Positions 39,902 through 49,981 of a stretch of DNA of 64,000 nt are shown here, piece by piece. Position numbers and translations under genes: made by a program. Position 1 is the stretch's first letter; each line of letters opens with the position of its first letter. The stretch spans positions 26,608 through 90,607 of the forward strand of contig NW_026516359.1 of assembly GCF_025602895.1 (NCBI RefSeq). The letters run 5' to 3'. The DNA is from Polychytrium aggregatum. Lineage: Eukaryota > Chytridiomycota > Chytridiomycetes > Polychytriales. The notes beneath the pieces were generated by a model that saw nothing but the letters and a program-made list of their open reading frames with translations, did not search any database and was not told the DNA's origin.

Positions 39902-42284
39902 GTCGAAGTGAGAAGCGGTGCAGCTGTGCCTTCATCCACGGCTTGAGTCCGTCGGTCGAGTTGTCGCGGAGGACCGAGATCAGTGCTGACAGGATCGGGT
40001 CGGAGCTGTACTGAGTGCGGATGGTGTCCAAGAGATCGTCGGGCGGGGGTCCGAGGTTGACAATCGCGTTGATGATCGAGACTTGGACGGCCTTGGAGAT
40101 GGCTGTCGGTGTGCGCGAGAGCACGTCGGCGACCTTGTTCCACGAGCCGGGGATCCACTGGATCTCGAGGTCAAAGTCCAGCATCGTGTCGATGGCTCGC
40201 TGTTGGCGCTTGTTGAGGGTCTTGGAGTCGAGGATGTGCTTGAGCGCCTTCTGGTCGGTGTGGAGGAAGACTTTGCGGCCGACGAGGTAGTTCTTGAACT
40301 TGTCGAGGTGGCGGGTGATCGACAGCAGCTCGCCGTTGTAGGGCGAGTAGTTGAGTTCGGATCCGTGCAGTTTCTGCGAGTTGAAAGCGATGGGGCGCAC
40401 CGTGCCGGATCCGTCCATGTCCTGCCCGATCCATCCACCAATCGATGCGCTTGACTCGGACCAGTCGGTGAAGAGGTGAATGTCCTTGTCCGGGTTGACC
40501 ATGTGCAGCGACTGAGGCGAGAGCAACTTGAGCTGCTCGAAGGCGGCGATGGCGTTGTCGTCCCAGACGACGGACTTGGTCGAGTTGGCGGAGCGGGTGG
40601 TGATCAGAGTCGAGAGTGGACCGGCGAGGGCAGCGTAGCCAGGGACAAAGCTCATGATGGTGTTGGTCAAGCCGAGGAAGCTGCGGAGTTCGTGTTCGGT
40701 CGTTGGTCGCGGGTAGTTCTTGATGGCGTCGATGCGCGAGGGATGCACTTGGATGCGTCCTTCGCCGATGATGAAGCCGAGATAGGTGACGGTCGAGTTG
40801 AAGAACGAACACTTCTCGGGTCGGATCTTGAAGCCGTGTCGGTGGATCTTGTCGAGGACCAGTTCGATGTGGCGGATGTGCTGGTCCTCGTCCTCGGATG
40901 CGATCAGGATGTCGTCGATGTAGACGAACACAAAGTCGTCGATGAACTCGCGGAAGATGTCGTTCATCGCGGCTTGGAACACGGAGGGACTGTTGGCGAG
41001 GCCGAAGGGCATCACAAGCCACTCAAAGTGGCCGTACTTGGTCCTGAAGGCCGTCTTGGGGGTGTCGGCGTCGGCAATGCGGATCTGGTGGAATCCGCGT
41101 TGCAAGTCGAGCTTGGAGAAGACACGGCACTTGGACAGGCGGTCGATGATCTCGCGCATGTTGGGCAGCGCGGTGCGGTCCTTGACGGTGATCTTGTTGA
41201 GGGCGCGGAAGTCAAAGACGAGTCGGAACTTGTCGCCCTGCTTGACCCAGAAGATCGGTGCGCCGAAGGGCGAGACGGACTTGCGGATGTGGCCGATCCG
41301 GAGCAATCGGTCGAGTTCGTCTTTGAGACGAGCGAGTTCTTCGGCCGACATTTGGTAGAGCGACGACCAGGTTGGCTTGGCAGAGTCGTCGAGTCGGATG
41401 TTCATGTCGATGCCGGGTCGGTGAGGCGGGAGTTCCTTGAGTTCGTTGAAGGCATCGCGGTACTTTGCGATGATGGATCGGTGTTCGGGGGTCAGTGGTT
41501 CGAGGACACGGGCAAGTTGGGCAACGGGGTCGTAGGGTTCAACAGCAACTGTATTCAAGTCACTGCTCAGAGTACAAACATACACGGCGCCGGGAGTCGA
41601 AGCCAGTGCGTTGATCTGCTGGGTCGACATGTGGTACTGGGATCGGAGTTCGAGGGTCGTGAGTGGCATTCCGGTGTCGGGTCGCGATGCCGTCCAAGTG
41701 TGGTGCTTCCCGTCGATCGAGAACTTGATTCGGTTGGAGGGCCAGTCGATCTCGGGGTTGGTCTGGTCGAGCCAGTTCTTGCCGAGGATAACGTCCCAGG
41801 TGAGTGGCGCGGTGAAGAGGTTGATGCGGGCGTGGTAGTCGTGGATGGTGAGGTCGACGGGATCGGTGACGGAGGACGGGAAGGACTTGCCGTTGGGCAT
41901 CGTGACGGCGTTGGCGGTGGTCTTGGTTCGAAGGTCGAGGGTCGAGGCGAGGGTCTCGGAGATGTGCGAGTTGGTCGCACCAGGGTCGATGAGGACGGTG
42001 ATCGGGGAGCCGTTGAGGGTGGCGTCGATCACAAGCAGTCCCTTGCCGTGGTTGGCGGCAATGCGGTGGGGTTCGTCGATGAGAGAGTTGATCAGGTGAG
42101 GTCCGGTGGCGAGAGTCAATAGTTCAGCGTCGGGGGTCGGAGTCGGATGGCGGCAACTCGCCGGGTCCTTCAGAGGTCGTAGTATCCAGGGGTTGCCGCC
42201 TCGTCGTTTCCCTGATCTTCGTAGAAGGTGGCCTGGTCGGCGGTCTCGACGATGGCGTTGATGCGGGGCTGGTTCAAGGGACAC
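39902..42284 (-). pseudogene. A4 pol, N-terminal piece (protease, RT, RNase H)
   Basis: This part of A4 pol lies upstream of the A3 insertion. It has DPGAT protease, YIDD and the RNase H region, ending before the integrase finger. Read on, it gains residues from the A3 LTR and then stops. It keeps PPPDD, as in A1. Confidence 0.93.
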
Positions 42285-43228
42285 TGCGAGGCGATGTGGC
42301 CGAACTTGCGGCAGCGGAAGCAGCCTCCGTTACGGCGGAGGTACTCCTTCTCGCGGTCGGTGAGCTTCTTGATCGGGCGCATGTCGACGTTGTCGAGGTC
42401 CATGGCGTTGGGGTCACGTGCGGGAGGCTGGGTCGGCTGGAAGGCGGGACGAGGAGGACGGACCATTGGGCGGAACTGCGGCTGACCAGGTGGAGCGCGG
42501 AAGAGAGGAGGTCGCTGGAACTGGAGCTCGCGGAAGGGTTGATCGCGGAACTGAGTGCGAGCGGGCTGCTGCATCAGGGGTTGCGATTGACCCATAATGG
42601 ACTCGTATCGCTCGGCGAGGGCCATGGCATCTTCGAGGGTGGCTGTGTTGGAGTCAAGCTTCCATTCGACTTCGATGCGCACCCTGTGCTTGAGCTTGGT
42701 GAGGTAGCGCTGCAGGTTCTGGCGGTTGTTGCTGAAGTGGGGCAGCTCGAGGAGGAGATCGCGGAAGCGAGAGTTGAACTGCTCGACGGAGCCGGTGTGG
42801 CGCAGTGCTTCGAACTCATCCTCGGTGGTGCGCAGCGAGGTGGACGGAAGGAAGGTGTCGCGGACGAGGGACAGGACGGCGGCCGGGGTCAGGTTGTCGA
42901 GTTGCTTGCCCTGGGACCAGAGGCGCCACCAGGTCTTGGCCTTGCCCTTGAGGTTCATGGCGACGGTGGCGACAGCGGTGGCGTCATCGAGACTGTGGAA
43001 GGCAATGTACTCGGTCATTGAGAAGACAAACTCGTCAACGACAGCAGCCTTACGCTCGCCAGTGAAGGCGTCGGGGAGCGGGATCTTGGGACGCTTGAAA
43101 CCGGGAGGGACCGTGGGGAGATTCGGCTGGGCAGTCAGGGCGGAGAGGACCAGGGCGCGGTCCTCGAGCGATAGTTGTTCAAGGGCCTGGAGACAGGCAT
43201 TGACGGCGGGATCGTCCGATGCTACCAT
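42170..43228 (-). CDS. A4 gag (352 aa)
   Basis: Intact, with the same translation as A1 and A2 gag. The start codon uses the last LTR base. Confidence 0.93.
   Translation of the reverse strand: MVASDDPAVNACLQALEQLSLEDRALVLSALTAQPNLPTVPPGFKRPKIPLPDAFTGERKAAVVDEFVFSMTEYIAFHSLDDATAVATVAMNLKGKAKTWWRLWSQGKQLDNLTPAAVLSLVRDTFLPSTSLRTTEDEFEALRHTGSVEQFNSRFRDLLLELPHFSNNRQNLQRYLTKLKHRVRIEVEWKLDSNTATLEDAMALAERYESIMGQSQPLMQQPARTQFRDQPFRELQFQRPPLFRAPPGQPQFRPMVRPPRPAFQPTQPPARDPNAMDLDNVDMRPIKKLTDREKEYLRRNGGCFRCRKFGHIASQCPLNQPRINAIVETADQATFYEDQGNDEAATPGYYDL
42206..42212 (-). promoter_or_regulatory. A4 -1 frameshift slippery heptamer GGGAAAC
   Basis: Same phase as in A1. Confidence 0.75.
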
Positions 43229-43693
43229 GTCAGATCACGGGATCAAGAGGAGATCAAAAGAAAAAGATAGAGAAGGGTTTTATTGATCTTAGCGAGGCTA
43301 GGATCTAGAGTCAAGTGTGTCTGGGGTCGAAGGTGATGACCAGAAACATGAGCGGGTGAAGGCGGGCTATTTATCTGTCTGGCGGTCCCGGAGGCGAAGC
43401 CTGCCGCAGCGGGGGCGAAGCAGCGGAGGCGGCGGGACAGCAGCCAGGCAGCAACGGCTAACCGGAGAAACATGTGAAAGTCTGACAAATGCTCGGTGGC
43501 TGACAAATGCGGGTGACACAGCGTCTGACTAATGCATGGTCGATGACAAATGCAGGGAAAACAGAGCGGCGTGTGCAACATGAGAGCAAGGAAAAAGGAA
43601 AGGCGTCACAGGACAAAGGAAAAGGAAAGTGTGCGACGCAAACAGTGACACAAGTGCGACGGTGCAGCTAGGCGGGCAGAGCGATCTGTGACA
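43228..43693 (-). repeat. A4 5' LTR (466 bp)
   Basis: Same as other young A LTRs, followed by target copy TCCCT. Confidence 0.95.
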
Positions 43694-43750
43694 TCCCTCG
43701 ACAGGCCACGGCGGAAGGCGGAGATCTTGGCTTCGTCGTTCCAGGGAAGG
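43694..43750 (-). pseudogene. C1 gag, internal fragment right of A4
   Basis: It matches the C2 gag segment that ends LPWNDEAKISAFRRGLSRE. Similarity stops abruptly at 43750, so the first part of C1 gag and its 5' LTR are missing. Confidence 0.85.
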
Positions 43751-43937
43751 TGTTAGGGATAGCTCCTGCCTGCTTCCCACTTTGACTGCACACTTGGCTG
43801 TTCCTTTGCCCTTTGCTTGTTTGTTTGCAGCTCTGCAGTTCCCCTCCAATTTTCCGCCTTTTGCTTGTCTCTTCCGCTCTTGCGCTCTTCCGTTTTCCCG
43901 CGCTGCTCCGCTTCCTTTGTCTTCTTCGCACGCGCCG
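43751..43937. other. Orphan 187-bp segment between C1 and D
   Basis: It starts TGTTAGGGATAGC and is pyrimidine-rich, like the U3 of an LTR. It matches none of the A-D LTRs. It may be the end of a fifth LTR family truncated by D, or a relic of the original locus. No gene is seen. Confidence 0.35.
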
Positions 43938-44270
43938 TGTGACGACTTGATCCAGTCGCCACATGTCGCGAGGGCTGGGTCGTGCACGCGAGCGAGGAGA
44001 CTCCCCACCACCACCACCCCCACTGCGACTTGCTGGGTTCCCACGGTATATAAAGGGCGATGCCCCAGCACCGGCAGGGCCCAGCAAGACGAGTCTTCTG
44101 TTCATCTCGCCTCCCTGCCTACTCTGCTGACCAGCCTGTCTGAATACACCTCCGTTCCCACGCTGCCTTGCCCGCTCCGCTCGCCCGTACTCGCCGTTGC
44201 CCATTACTCGCCCGTCCCGTTTTCTGCTAGCCCTGCGTTCCCGTCTCCGCCCCGTCCCCCGTTCGTTACA
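43938..44270 (+). repeat. D 5' LTR (333 bp)
   Basis: TGTGACGAC...GTTACA, TATAAA at 44050-44055, and AGACGAGTCT at 44088-44097 near the expected transcript start. Confidence 0.85.
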
Positions 44271-44272
44271 TT

Positions 44273-44282
44273 AGACTCGGCT
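44273..44282 (+). other. D candidate self-primer binding site
   Basis: AGACTCGGCT, two bases after the LTR, pairs with AGACGAGTCT (44088-44097, 38 nt after TATAAA) at 9 of 10 positions. Confidence 0.45.
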
Positions 44283-44306
44283 TCCTACCCGTTTACCTTG
44301 CCCGCT

Positions 44307-45077
44307 ATGACCGACCCCATTATCCGCCTCCCTGACCCCTTTGATGGAGATCGCCATCAACTTCGATCGTTTTTGACCAAGGTCAATATTGTCCTCACCC
44401 TTCATGAACCCCGCTACCCCACCGATGCCCACATAGTGGGTCTGGTTGGCACACTCCTCTCCGGGCCCCTTTCCGACTGGTTTGAAGCCTTGTTAAGTTA
44501 GAAAGCCCTCTGCTCCGCAACTTTACCCAGTTTCGTACTCACCTCGAAGCTCGTTATGGGGATCCCCATGCCGAAATGAGAGCTGAAGCCTCGATGATGA
44601 AATTAGTGCAAGGACGCAAGCCCGCATCAGTCTACGCATCGGACTTCCAGCTCCTGCAGGCTGACATCCACTGGAACGAGGCCGCCCTCATTGCCAAGTT
44701 TTACGGTGGCTTGAACGACGACGTCAAGGATATGCTCGCCATCCGGGGCGAGCTGCCCGACACTTTGTCCGAGCTCATCGAGGTCGCCACCCGACTCGAT
44801 GCCCGCATTCACCAGCGTCGAATGGAAGCCTCCAACACCGTTCGTTACAGGACCACTTCCAGCGTTGTCCGCCCACCGAGCCGAAGCCTTCCCTCCCGCG
44901 CCCAGAGAGACTCAGCCAGTCGACGCCCCTGTTCCCACGGACCGCGAAGCTGAACGCCGCCTCCGCCGTACCAACAATCTCTGTCTTTACTGCGGTGACA
45001 GTGGCCACTACATCAAGTCCTGCCCCAACCGCAAGCCCTTCAACAACCAGGGAAACGACTCGCGCCAGGGCCTCTAA
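44307..45077 (+). pseudogene. D gag, broken
   Basis: Gag starts at ATG 44307 (MTDPIIRLPDPFDGDRHQL). It reaches a stop at 44499-44501, resumes in another frame at about 44503-44880 (capsid region, then ELIEVATRLDARIHQRR), and returns to the first frame for the tail with one zinc knuckle [14 protein letters not shown]. There are thus at least two compensating indels. The slippery GGGAAAC near the stop is preserved. Confidence 0.85.
45050..45056 (+). promoter_or_regulatory. D -1 frameshift slippery heptamer GGGAAAC
   Basis: Codons GGA AAC preceded by G in the gag frame; pol is in the -1 frame. It is retained in this otherwise decayed copy. Confidence 0.65.
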
Positions 45078-45139
45078 GGGCCACTGCCCTGGCGCACACC
45101 AATGACAACAATAAACTCGTTTTTAAGGAATCATCCTCA

Positions 45140-46623
45140 ATGTTCCCAAAGGCCCCTATTCCCGTTCCTGTTCCCATGAAGCACACTGCTACCGCAGCAG
45201 CTTCCACGACCACCCCAAATTTGCGCTCTCAACTTCCTCCAGTCCGCCCGCCTCTCAGTCGACTCCCCTCGTCTCCCATCTCCCGTCTACCAACTCCCAC
45301 CGAGGACTCGCCTGGTCGACCGCCGCTCCCCCCTGCCACGCCCCGGCCATCCGGACCAAGCACGCACCCGGCCCTGGGCGGCAGCGTGGGAAACGCCAAC
45401 AAGGGTGACGCGTGCCTGTCCCCAACGGACGACCAGCACGACGGACCGTGGGAAAGCACGCGTCCTCACCACAAGCCCGTCCCCTGGCCCACCACCAAGC
45501 ACACCAATCAGTCTCCCATCAAGCCCGACCCCAATCTTGCCTCCCCCCAGTCTGCCGAGTCCTCCACTCTCCCCGCCGACCAGCACGCACCTCCCCCAAT
45601 CCCAAGGATAGCTGACGCCTCCTTGGGGACCTGCCCGCATGCCATCTCGGCCGCCGCATCTGGCACCCCCAACACCAGCCTGTTCCTTGTTTCAGCCTCT
45701 CTCGCCCACGAGGACCTTCTCGTGCCCACGGTGGCCATGGTCGATAGTGGCAGCACGACTTGCTTCGTCGATCCCACGTTCGCCCACGATGTCAATCTGC
45801 CGCTTCGCCCCAAGGCTGCGCCAATGTCGGCGGTGGCCATCGACGGAAGCATGCTCCCCTCAATCACGGAGGAGACAGCACCAATCGCTGTGCACGTGGG
45901 AGACAGTGCCGAGTCTCTCGTGTTCGACGTAATGCGTTGCCCGCATGCCCCCGTCGTCCTCGGCCTCCCGTGGCTCCGTAAGGCCAACCCAGGATTCGAC
46001 TGGGTTTCTGGGACAATTCAATTCCCGATGAGCCAAGTCGTCGCTGCGTCGTCTGGCGCACCTGTTGAGCCCAACCAACTTCCTGAGAAGTACTCGGAGT
46101 TCGCCGATGTCTTTTCGAAGCGCGAAGCGGACCGTTTCCCGGAGCACCGCCCCTACGATTGCCCAATTGACCTCGTCCCAGGTGAAGTACCGCCCTTTGG
46201 GCCTATATACAGCCTGTCCGGTGACGAATCCAATGCCCTACGGGAATACTTGGACGAGAACCTCGCGAAGGGGTTCATCCGTCCGTCCAAGTCTCCCGCG
46301 GCATCGCCAATCCTCTTTGTGAAGAAAAAGGATGGGACCCTCCGCTTGTGTGTCGACTATCGAAGCCTCAACAAGATTACGGTCCGAAACCGCTACCCGC
46401 TTCCCCTCATCCCGACACTACTCGAACGGCTCAGTGGGGCAAAGGTGTTTACCAAGATCGACCTGCGCGGAGCGTACAACCTCGTACGCATCCGCCAGGG
46501 AGATGAATGGAAAACAGCCTTTCGTACTCCATTCGGGCTGTTCGAGTACCTCGTGATGCCATTCGGACTCACGAACGCCCCCGCGGTGTTCCAACACTTC
46601 CTGAACGATGTGTTCAGACATAT
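45140..46623 (+). pseudogene. D pol, N-terminal piece (protease and first half of RT)
   Basis: From ATG 45140 it has a long Pro/Ser/Thr-rich region, protease with [12 protein letters not shown] near residue 200, then RT fingers and palm ([29 protein letters not shown]). It ends at NDVFRHI where the solo LTR begins. The YxDD motif that should follow is absent on both sides. Confidence 0.88.
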
Positions 46624-47115
46624 TGTCGGATCACGGGATCAAGAGGAAGTGCCAGATCGCGGGATCAAGAGGAAGTCAAAAGAAGAAGATAGAGAAGGGT
46701 TTTATTGATCTTAGCGAGGCTATGATATAGAGTCAAGTGTGTCTGGGGTCGAAGGTGATGACCAGAAACATGAGCGGGCGAAGGCGGGCTATTTATCTGT
46801 CTGGCGGTCCCGGAGGCGAAGCCTGCCGCAGCGGGGGCGAAGCAGCGGAGGCGGCGGGACAGCAGCCAGGCAGCAGCGGCTAACCGGAGAAACATGTGAA
46901 AGTCTGACAAATGCTCGGTGGCTGACAAATGCGGGTGACACGGCGTCTGACTAATGCATGGTCGATGACAAATGCAGGGAACACAGAGCGGCGTGTGCAA
47001 CATGAGAGCAAGGAAAAAGGAAAGGCGTCGCAGGACAAAGGAAAAAGAAAGTGTGCAACGCAAACAGTGACTCAAGTGCGACGGTGCAGCCAAGCGGGCG
47101 GAGGGATCTGTGACA
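46624..47115 (-). repeat. Old family A solo LTR inside D pol (492 bp)
   Basis: It resembles the 466-bp A LTR in minus orientation but with several substitutions. It carries a 26-bp tandem duplication near its left end (46629-46650 and 46655-46676), which accounts exactly for 466+26=492. Flanks are CATAT and AACTC, so there is no target duplication. Confidence 0.88.
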
Positions 47116-49461
47116 AACTCCCAGGATGAGCATGAAGAACACGTCAAGGAAGTCCTGCTGCGTCTGCGAACCCATGGCCTGTCCGCGAAGCCTGAGAAGT
47201 GCATGTTCGACCAACAAGAGGTCGAGTTCCTGGGATTCGTGGTCACCACCGGCCATGTGAAGTTGGACCCGTCGAAGGTCAAGGCCGTTGTCGAGTGGAA
47301 CCCCCCGCACACTGTCAAAGGTGTACAGCGCTTCCTGGGCTTTGCCAACTTCTACCGTCAATTTATCAAGGACTACTCGTCGCTGGCAATTCCCTTGAAC
47401 GCGCTCACGGGGAAGGACGTGCCGTTCAGCTGGACCCCTCAAGCACAAGCCGCGTTTGACAAGCTCAAGAGTCGATTCACCTCCGCCCCTGTCCTCGCAC
47501 ATCCCCGCCTGGATGCGCCGTTCGTCGTGGAAACGGACGCATCCGACTATGCCATCGGAGCGGTCCTCTCGCAGCCTGACGACAGTGGTATGCTACATCC
47601 AGTGGCATTCCACTCTCGGAAGCTGCAACAAGCAGAGAGCCGCTACGATGTGCACGACAAGGAGTTACTGGCGATCGTGGACGCTCTCAAGCGCTGGAGG
47701 CACTTCCTCATTGGGTCACCGTACAAGATCACAGTGTTCTCGGACCACCGCAACCTCCAGTATTTCATGGAGTCACGTGCCCTCAACGGGCGATAGGCCC
47801 GCTGGTCGATGTTCCTCTCGGACTTTGACTTTGTGGTCTCCTATCGGCCGGGTAAGACACATGCCAAGGCAGACGCACTGTCTCGCCGTGCCGAGCACGG
47901 ATTTGAGGAGGGAGGGGGTCATGCACGGATCGAAGCTCCCCTCCTGCGACCTGAGCAGATCCTCGCAGCCATGACGCGTCGCGACAACTCCGACACGAAC
48001 CGCGACAACTCCGACAACCCCGACAACTCCGACAAGCACCGCGATGACTCCGACGCAAACCCAGACGACATCGTGGAACCAACAACCACCGTGCCGGACC
48101 GCCCCATCCCCGCCAATACCGGCACCACGCCCAAGGCAACGGTCACCAACAATGGGGAACAGCTCCGCCTGCTCCAGGAGTACCACGACAACCCCCTGGC
48201 CGGCCACTTTGGAATCAACAAGACGTTCAAGCTACTCTCCCGCGATTTCACCTGGCCAGGTATGAGGCAGATGGTCGCCGACTATGTTCGGTCGTGCGAC
48301 ACCTGCGCTCGAGCCAAGACCCCACGACATGCTCCAAGTGGTCTGCTGATGCCCCTCCCGATCCCGGAACGACCGTGGGGGTCCATCTCCATGGACTTTG
48401 TGACGGACCTCCCACAGGTCCAAGGATTCGACTCGATTCTGGTGGTTGTGTGCCGTCTGACAAAGATGGCACACTTCATCGCGTGTGCCAAGACGATCAC
48501 CGCCCAGCACACAGCCACGTTGGTGCTCCGCGAGGTTGTGCGATTGCACGGGTTGCCCGACTCAGTTGTATCTGATCGCGGCCCCCAGTTTGCCTCTCGT
48601 TTCTGGGACAGGTTCCTCGAACTGCTCGGAACAACAACCAACCTCTCGTCTGGGTTCCACCCCCAGTCTAACGGTCAAACGGAGCGTGTGAACCAAGTCC
48701 TTGAACAATACCTCCGATGCTACACCTCCTACCGACAAGACAATTGGGTGGACCTCCTTCCACTGGCCGAGTTTGCATACAACAACGCAGCTCACGAGTC
48801 GACCGGGGTCGCACCATTCTACGCTAACTACGGTCTTCATCCTAGATTTTCTGTGCACCAGCCTGTCGGGTCAATCAATCCGGCTGCCGAGTCACACGCC
48901 ATGCTCATTGGCGATATCAGGGAGTACTTGACTGCGAACCTCCGCGACTCCCAGGAGCGTTACAAGTACTACGCGGACCTGCGGCGAGCGGAGGCACCCG
49001 AGTACTCCCCGGGTGACCAAGTCTGGTTGCGCCGCCTCAACATCAAGACCACTCGCCCCTCTGACAAGTTGGACTACAAGCGCATTGGTCCGTACAAGAT
49101 CAAGAGGAAGATCAACGACGTTGCCTACGAATTGGAGCTTCCACCACGTTTCCGGATTCATCCGGTATTTCATGTGTCACTGCTAGACCCCCACGTGACC
49201 CCACTCATCCCCAATCGTATCATCCCACCCCCACCACCAGTTGAAGTCGAGGGCAATATCGAGTATGAGGTCGAAGAAATATTGGACTCGAAGAAACAAG
49301 GTCGTGGGATGCTTTACTTGGTATCCTGGAAAGGATACCCAATGTCGGAATCCACCTGGGAATCGCCCGCAAATGTGAAGAACGCTCCGGAACTGGTGGA
49401 GGAGTTCCACCAGCGATACCCGGACAAGCCAAAGCCGGTATCCAGGTCTCGCAGTCGGTGA
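47116..49461 (+). pseudogene. D pol, C-terminal piece (rest of RT, RNase H, integrase, chromodomain)
   Basis: It resumes at QDEHEEHVKEVLLRL, just after where YxDD should be. RNase H follows (VETDASDYAIG), then an in-frame TAG at 47794-47796 (probably from CAG Gln). After it come integrase with finger SCDTCARAK, DDE residues in MDFVTDLP, VSDRGPQF and GQTERVNQ, and a chromodomain (YLVSWKGYPMSESTWE). An Asp-Asn-Ser-Asp repeat lies before the integrase. The stop codon runs into the polypurine tract at 49461-49473. Confidence 0.88.
47981..48058 (+). repeat. In-frame minisatellite (RDNSD/PDNSD units) in D pol
   Basis: Imperfect repeats of GCGACAACTCCGACA-like units encode a run rich in Asp, Asn and Ser between RNase H and integrase. 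Families A-C lack it. Confidence 0.75.
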
Positions 49462-49473
49462 AGGGGGGAGTGA

Positions 49474-49770
49474 TGTGACGACTCGGTCCAGTCGCCACAT
49501 GTCGAGAGGGCTGGGTCGTGCACGCGAGCGAGGAGGCTCCCCACCACTACCCCCACTGCGGTTTGCTGGGTTCTCACGATATATAAAGGGTGAAGCCCCA
49601 GCACTGGAAGGACCCAGCAAGACGAGTCTTCTGTTCATCTCGCCTTCCTGGCTACTCCGCTGACCCGCTTCCCTGAATACACCTCCGTTCCCACGCTGCC
49701 TTGCCCGCTCCGCTCGCCCGTGCCCCGATAGTCCCATGTCCCGTCCCCGGTCCGTCCCTCGTTCATTACA
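49474..49770 (+). repeat. D 3' LTR (297 bp)
   Basis: TGTGACGAC...ATTACA with TATAAAGGG. Its first two thirds match the 5' LTR with substitutions; the end differs and is shorter. Confidence 0.82.
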
Positions 49771-49981
49771 GTTCGGTGTTGTATTCCATATCAAGAGAGA
49801 TGTTTCCAATGATCCGAAAACTCTCAATGACGCACTGTTGCCTCTGCCCATTATCCAACACATAACACAGTATATCCGTGCAGAGTCTCATTCTCCTCAA
49901 CTGTGTTTCCTCGATGCCTTCCTTGGGCGCTGTGAGCTTGCCGGTGGGTTGGCACGTCGATTCGGTAGCGAGAGGTGATAT
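49771..49981. other. Intergenic DNA between the transposon block and the FHA-BRCT gene
   Basis: Probably the 3' UTR or flank of the minus-strand gene. I see no gene. Confidence 0.5.

Larger units (their letters stand above)
26329..43693 (-). mobile_element. A4: family A element inside C1 gag, split by A3
   Basis: The element is on the minus strand, flanked by TCCCT at 26324-26328 and 43694-43698. It has both 466-bp LTRs and intact gag, but pol is interrupted by A3 at GTCGA. Removing A3 and one target copy leaves 5,719 bp, the standard length. Confidence 0.95.
21400..43750 (-). mobile_element. C1: family C chromovirus, 5' end lost, split by A4
   Basis: From left to right on the minus strand it has 3' LTR, pol, the C-terminal part of gag, then A4 (26329-43693), then a last 52-57 bp piece of gag ending at 43750. 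The start of gag, the leader and the 5' LTR are missing. The 3' LTR differs at several sites from the C2 LTRs, so C1 is an older insertion of the same family. Confidence 0.92.
43938..49770 (+). mobile_element. D: old, broken chromovirus with an inserted A-type solo LTR
   Basis: The element is on the plus strand. Order: LTR, gag, pol, polypurine tract, LTR. Gag has a stop and frame changes, RT has lost its catalytic motif next to a solo A LTR, and pol has a nonsense TAG. The two LTRs (333 and 297 bp) differ clearly, especially in their last third. Flanking bases CGCCG and GTTCG do not match, so no target duplication is visible. Confidence 0.9.

Noticed and set aside
44627-45008. Minus-strand open frames across D gag
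   Set aside because: Shadows of the decayed gag; the plus strand carries the zinc knuckle and capsid motifs.
43933-49775. Target-site duplication for D
   Set aside because: CGCCG and GTTCG do not match; no duplication can be claimed.
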